Source: Neurospora tetrasperma FGSC 2508 (lineage: Eukaryota; Ascomycota; Sordariomycetes; Sordariales; Sordariaceae). From it: 64,000 bases of DNA. Within the stretch, counting starts at the first letter, position 1, and each line of letters opens with the position of its first letter. The DNA is taken from NCBI RefSeq assembly GCF_000213175.1, contig NW_009799099.1, positions 2,862,029-2,926,028 on the forward strand, read 5' to 3'. Below, piece by piece: positions 62,455 through 64,000 of the stretch. Both the position numbers and the translations under genes were made by a program. Below the pieces are notes generated by a model. It was not told the origin of the DNA and ran no database searches. It worked only from the letters and a program-made list of their open reading frames with translations.

Positions 62455-62543
62455 TCCCCTCGACCGGAATCGAGCCGGTGACCTTTCGGTATACAATCTA
62501 GACAATTACAGCCGAACGTGATATCCAACTACACCACAAGGGG
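62455..62543 (-). tRNA. tRNA-Tyr (GTA) with 15-nt intron
   Basis: The minus strand gives acceptor stem CCCCTTG/CGAGGGG (one U-G pair), D arm around GTGTAGTTGGATATCAC, anticodon stem TTCGG/CCGAA with loop CTGTAAA, and T arm ACCGG-CTCGATT-CCGGT. The anticodon is GTA. A 15-nt intron (62491-62505) lies directly after position 37, leaving a 74-nt body. Nuclear tRNA-Tyr genes nearly always contain an intron at this place. Confidence 0.9.
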
Positions 62544-62899
62544 TTTTGATTATTGAAAAGTTTTCTGCAAAGCAGAGTTTTTGAGGCTGGTCTGAGTTCA
62601 GTACAGCTTCAACCCAAGCTCTTGAAAGCAGTTTCGGGACAAAAAAAAACAAAATTGAGCACCATTTCTACTTTATTGTCATTCGTAGCTTGGAAGAAAG
62701 TCGCATGTCTGTACTCTAAGAATTTCAACACTTGGATTGGAAGCAATGCTAGTCGGTATGTGTCCACCTGCTGCATGTGTTTATATAGGTATCTGCTGAA
62801 CAGCATCGACGTCGCGGGTTGCGAAGAGAACTTTCCCTTGACCAGAGCTGTATCATGATTCTATGAATGCCAAAACCCACCTAAAAACTCACAACCCAA

Positions 62900-63005
62900 G
62901 GGACCTTGGCGCAGTTGGCTAGCGCGCAGGTCTCATACCCCTGTATGATCTGGTTCAAAAATCAGAGTAATCCTGAGGTCGGGAGTTCGAGCCTCCCAGG
63001 TCCCA
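62900..63005 (+). tRNA. tRNA-Met (CAT), elongator type, with 32-nt intron
   Basis: This copy is identical in its mature 74 bases to the one at 44884-44989 but on the opposite strand. The intron (62938-62969) is the same length and differs at about six positions. It keeps TATGATCTGG, whose TATGA can pair with TCATA of the anticodon loop, and ends CAGAGTA. The acceptor stem is GGGACCT/AGGTCCC and the discriminator base is A. Confidence 0.94.
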
Positions 63006-63881
63006 TTTATTTTGCCAAATTTCTGGCCCTCGTTTTGTTTTTGGTCTTTTTCTTAATTGAGCCTGTCCCGCCTTGTTTTCTCCAACAACCAACAGGGCAA
63101 CGATGTCCGTCCCCCTTCTTTTCCCGTTTCCTGATGGAGCGCCGTCCTCTGAACATCACCCAGTCGGTTCATAATGCAGCGCGCTTTCAGCAGTACTTCG
63201 AATAAGAGAGAGTCGCTACCGAACACAAGGCGCACAACAAGATGGCCATTCTCTTGGAAAACAGGACTCCTTTTGTGGACCTCCAGGCGTTGGTTGGCAC
63301 AGCAACGGCGAAGGACGCTTGATTGCCGCCGCACTATCGCGGCCTGTTCCGACATCCAGCGAACGGTGTTAGGATATTGCGAGCTCAGAAGATTTCCCAG
63401 AGCATCGTAATGATTCCGAGACATCCATTGAAACCATGCCCTTGCTTGCGCAGAAACGGTCCACAGACATGCTTCTCTGCCAAACCCCCCCCCCCCCCCC
63501 CCCCCCTCTTGACGCGCGTTGTCATAACTGTGCATCAGTACAAAAGTCCCAGAATACTCACAATTGCAATTTGGCCGTACCGTCCGGATATCATAAAGCC
63601 CCGCCGGCTGATGTCAAATCCAGGGCGGTAACTGGACCCATGCATCCAAGGGGAAAGCGGCTCGCTGGCATGTCAGAACGTCGGACTTAACAGCCTGCAA
63701 GATACCAGGAAGATCGAACGCCGGTGTCTCCAAAGATGTCGCCTTGGAAGTGGGAGTCGACTGGCCGCAGGATGAGAGATGTGGATTGATCCGGCTTTGC
63801 CTCTAGGTTTCACGTCTTGTCCCTCGCCGATCCTTTTGCTGCATTTACTGTGTTGAATAGGTAGACACCGACCAGCCCAAA
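63006..63881. other. Intergenic region with a C22 tract
   Basis: A homopolymer of 22 C residues lies at 63485-63506. A minus-strand open frame crosses 63053-63535 but includes the homopolymer as a poly-Gly run and matches nothing I know. No gene is called. Confidence 0.45.
63485..63506. repeat. Poly-C homopolymer (22 nt)
   Basis: An uninterrupted C22 run, seen directly. Such tracts are length-unstable and error-prone in sequencing. Confidence 0.95.
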
Positions 63882-64000
63882 ATGTTCGCCAAAAAGAACC
63901 TCACAACCACCCGCCACAGCCGGTTTCAGGCCGATGAACGCATCAAAGCCATCTCCTTCTTCTTCTTCTTCTTCTTCTTCTTCTTCTTCATCACTCTCTC
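63882..64000 (+). CDS. Possible 5' end of a gene, cut by the window edge
   Basis: An ATG in good context (AAAATG) opens a frame MFAKKNLTTTRHSRFQADER that continues to the window end. From 63957 the frame runs through the TTC microsatellite and would encode 11 Phe in a row, which is unusual for a real protein. The repeat may instead lie in an intron or leader. I recognise no family. Treat as tentative. Confidence 0.25.
   Translation, partial: MFAKKNLTTTRHSRFQADERIKAISFFFFFFFFFFFITL
63957..63989 (+). repeat. (TTC)11 microsatellite
   Basis: Eleven uninterrupted TTC units near the right edge of the window. It is in frame with the ATG at 63882. Confidence 0.9.

Noticed and set aside
63053-63535. 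160-codon minus-strand frame
   Set aside because: It reads through the C22 homopolymer as poly-Gly and shows no known motif; the part after MSRNHYDALG could be revisited if transcribed.

Overview
This window is chromosomal DNA of a filamentous ascomycete. The FAL1/eIF4A-III protein, the short GT-AG introns with CTGAC/CTAAC-type branch sites, the intron-bearing tRNA genes and the loose gene spacing point to the Sordariales, close to Neurospora or Sordaria. I see no rRNA, no CRISPR, no intact transposon and no virus-like element.

Layout, left to right. 1.6-3.6 kb (-): URC4/DUF1688 uracil-catabolism protein. 3.6-10.6 kb: a long stretch without a convincing gene. 10.6-16.2 kb (-): a KDM5-type H3K4 demethylase. 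19.0-20.2 kb (-): SLX1 nuclease subunit. 20.9-22.4 kb (-) and 23.0-24.3 kb (+): a head-to-head pair of SF3a subunit 3 and eIF4A-III/FAL1. 25.0-26.05 kb (+): aldo/keto reductase. 28.7-30.4 kb (+): Jen1-type carboxylate transporter. 31.0-32.4 kb (-): membrane-anchored paraoxonase-like protein. 33.8-35.5 kb (-) and 36.5-38.0 kb (+): divergent ELP3 and mitochondrial succinyl-CoA ligase alpha. 38.9-39.9 kb (-) and 41.1-42.7 kb (+): divergent UBC1-type E2 and proteasome ATPase RPT2. 43.1-43.8 kb (-): a frameshifted relic of a Ysc84/DUF500 gene. 44.9 kb (-): tRNA-Met. 46.4-47.6 kb (-): ribosomal protein uL13. 48.6-50 kb (-): membrane-anchored BAG-domain co-chaperone. 52.6-53.3 kb (+): dithiol glutaredoxin with two in-frame starts. 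53.8-54.9 kb (-): AIM18 chalcone-isomerase-like mitochondrial protein. 58.2-60.8 kb (+): GRR1-type F-box/LRR protein. 62.5 kb (-): tRNA-Tyr. 62.9 kb (+): second tRNA-Met. The window ends in a possible gene start followed by a TTC microsatellite.

Most genes are conserved housekeeping functions: splicing and exon-junction factors, ubiquitin-proteasome parts (E2, RPT2, F-box protein), translation and tRNA modification (uL13, ELP3, tRNAs), chromatin, and carbon/energy metabolism (carboxylate uptake, TCA-cycle ligase, uracil use). Two divergent promoters link functionally related genes (SF3A3/FAL1 and UBC1/RPT2).

I did not find a clearly novel multi-gene system. The observations most worth checking are the Ysc84-type pseudogene, the dual-start glutaredoxin, the RPT2 start codon that forms its own coding exon, a GC-AG intron in SF3A3, the missing AUG of the BAG protein's membrane-anchor region, and twin tRNA-Met genes whose introns can pair with the anticodon. 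Exon boundaries were read by eye from splice signals, phase and family conservation; no transcript data were available.
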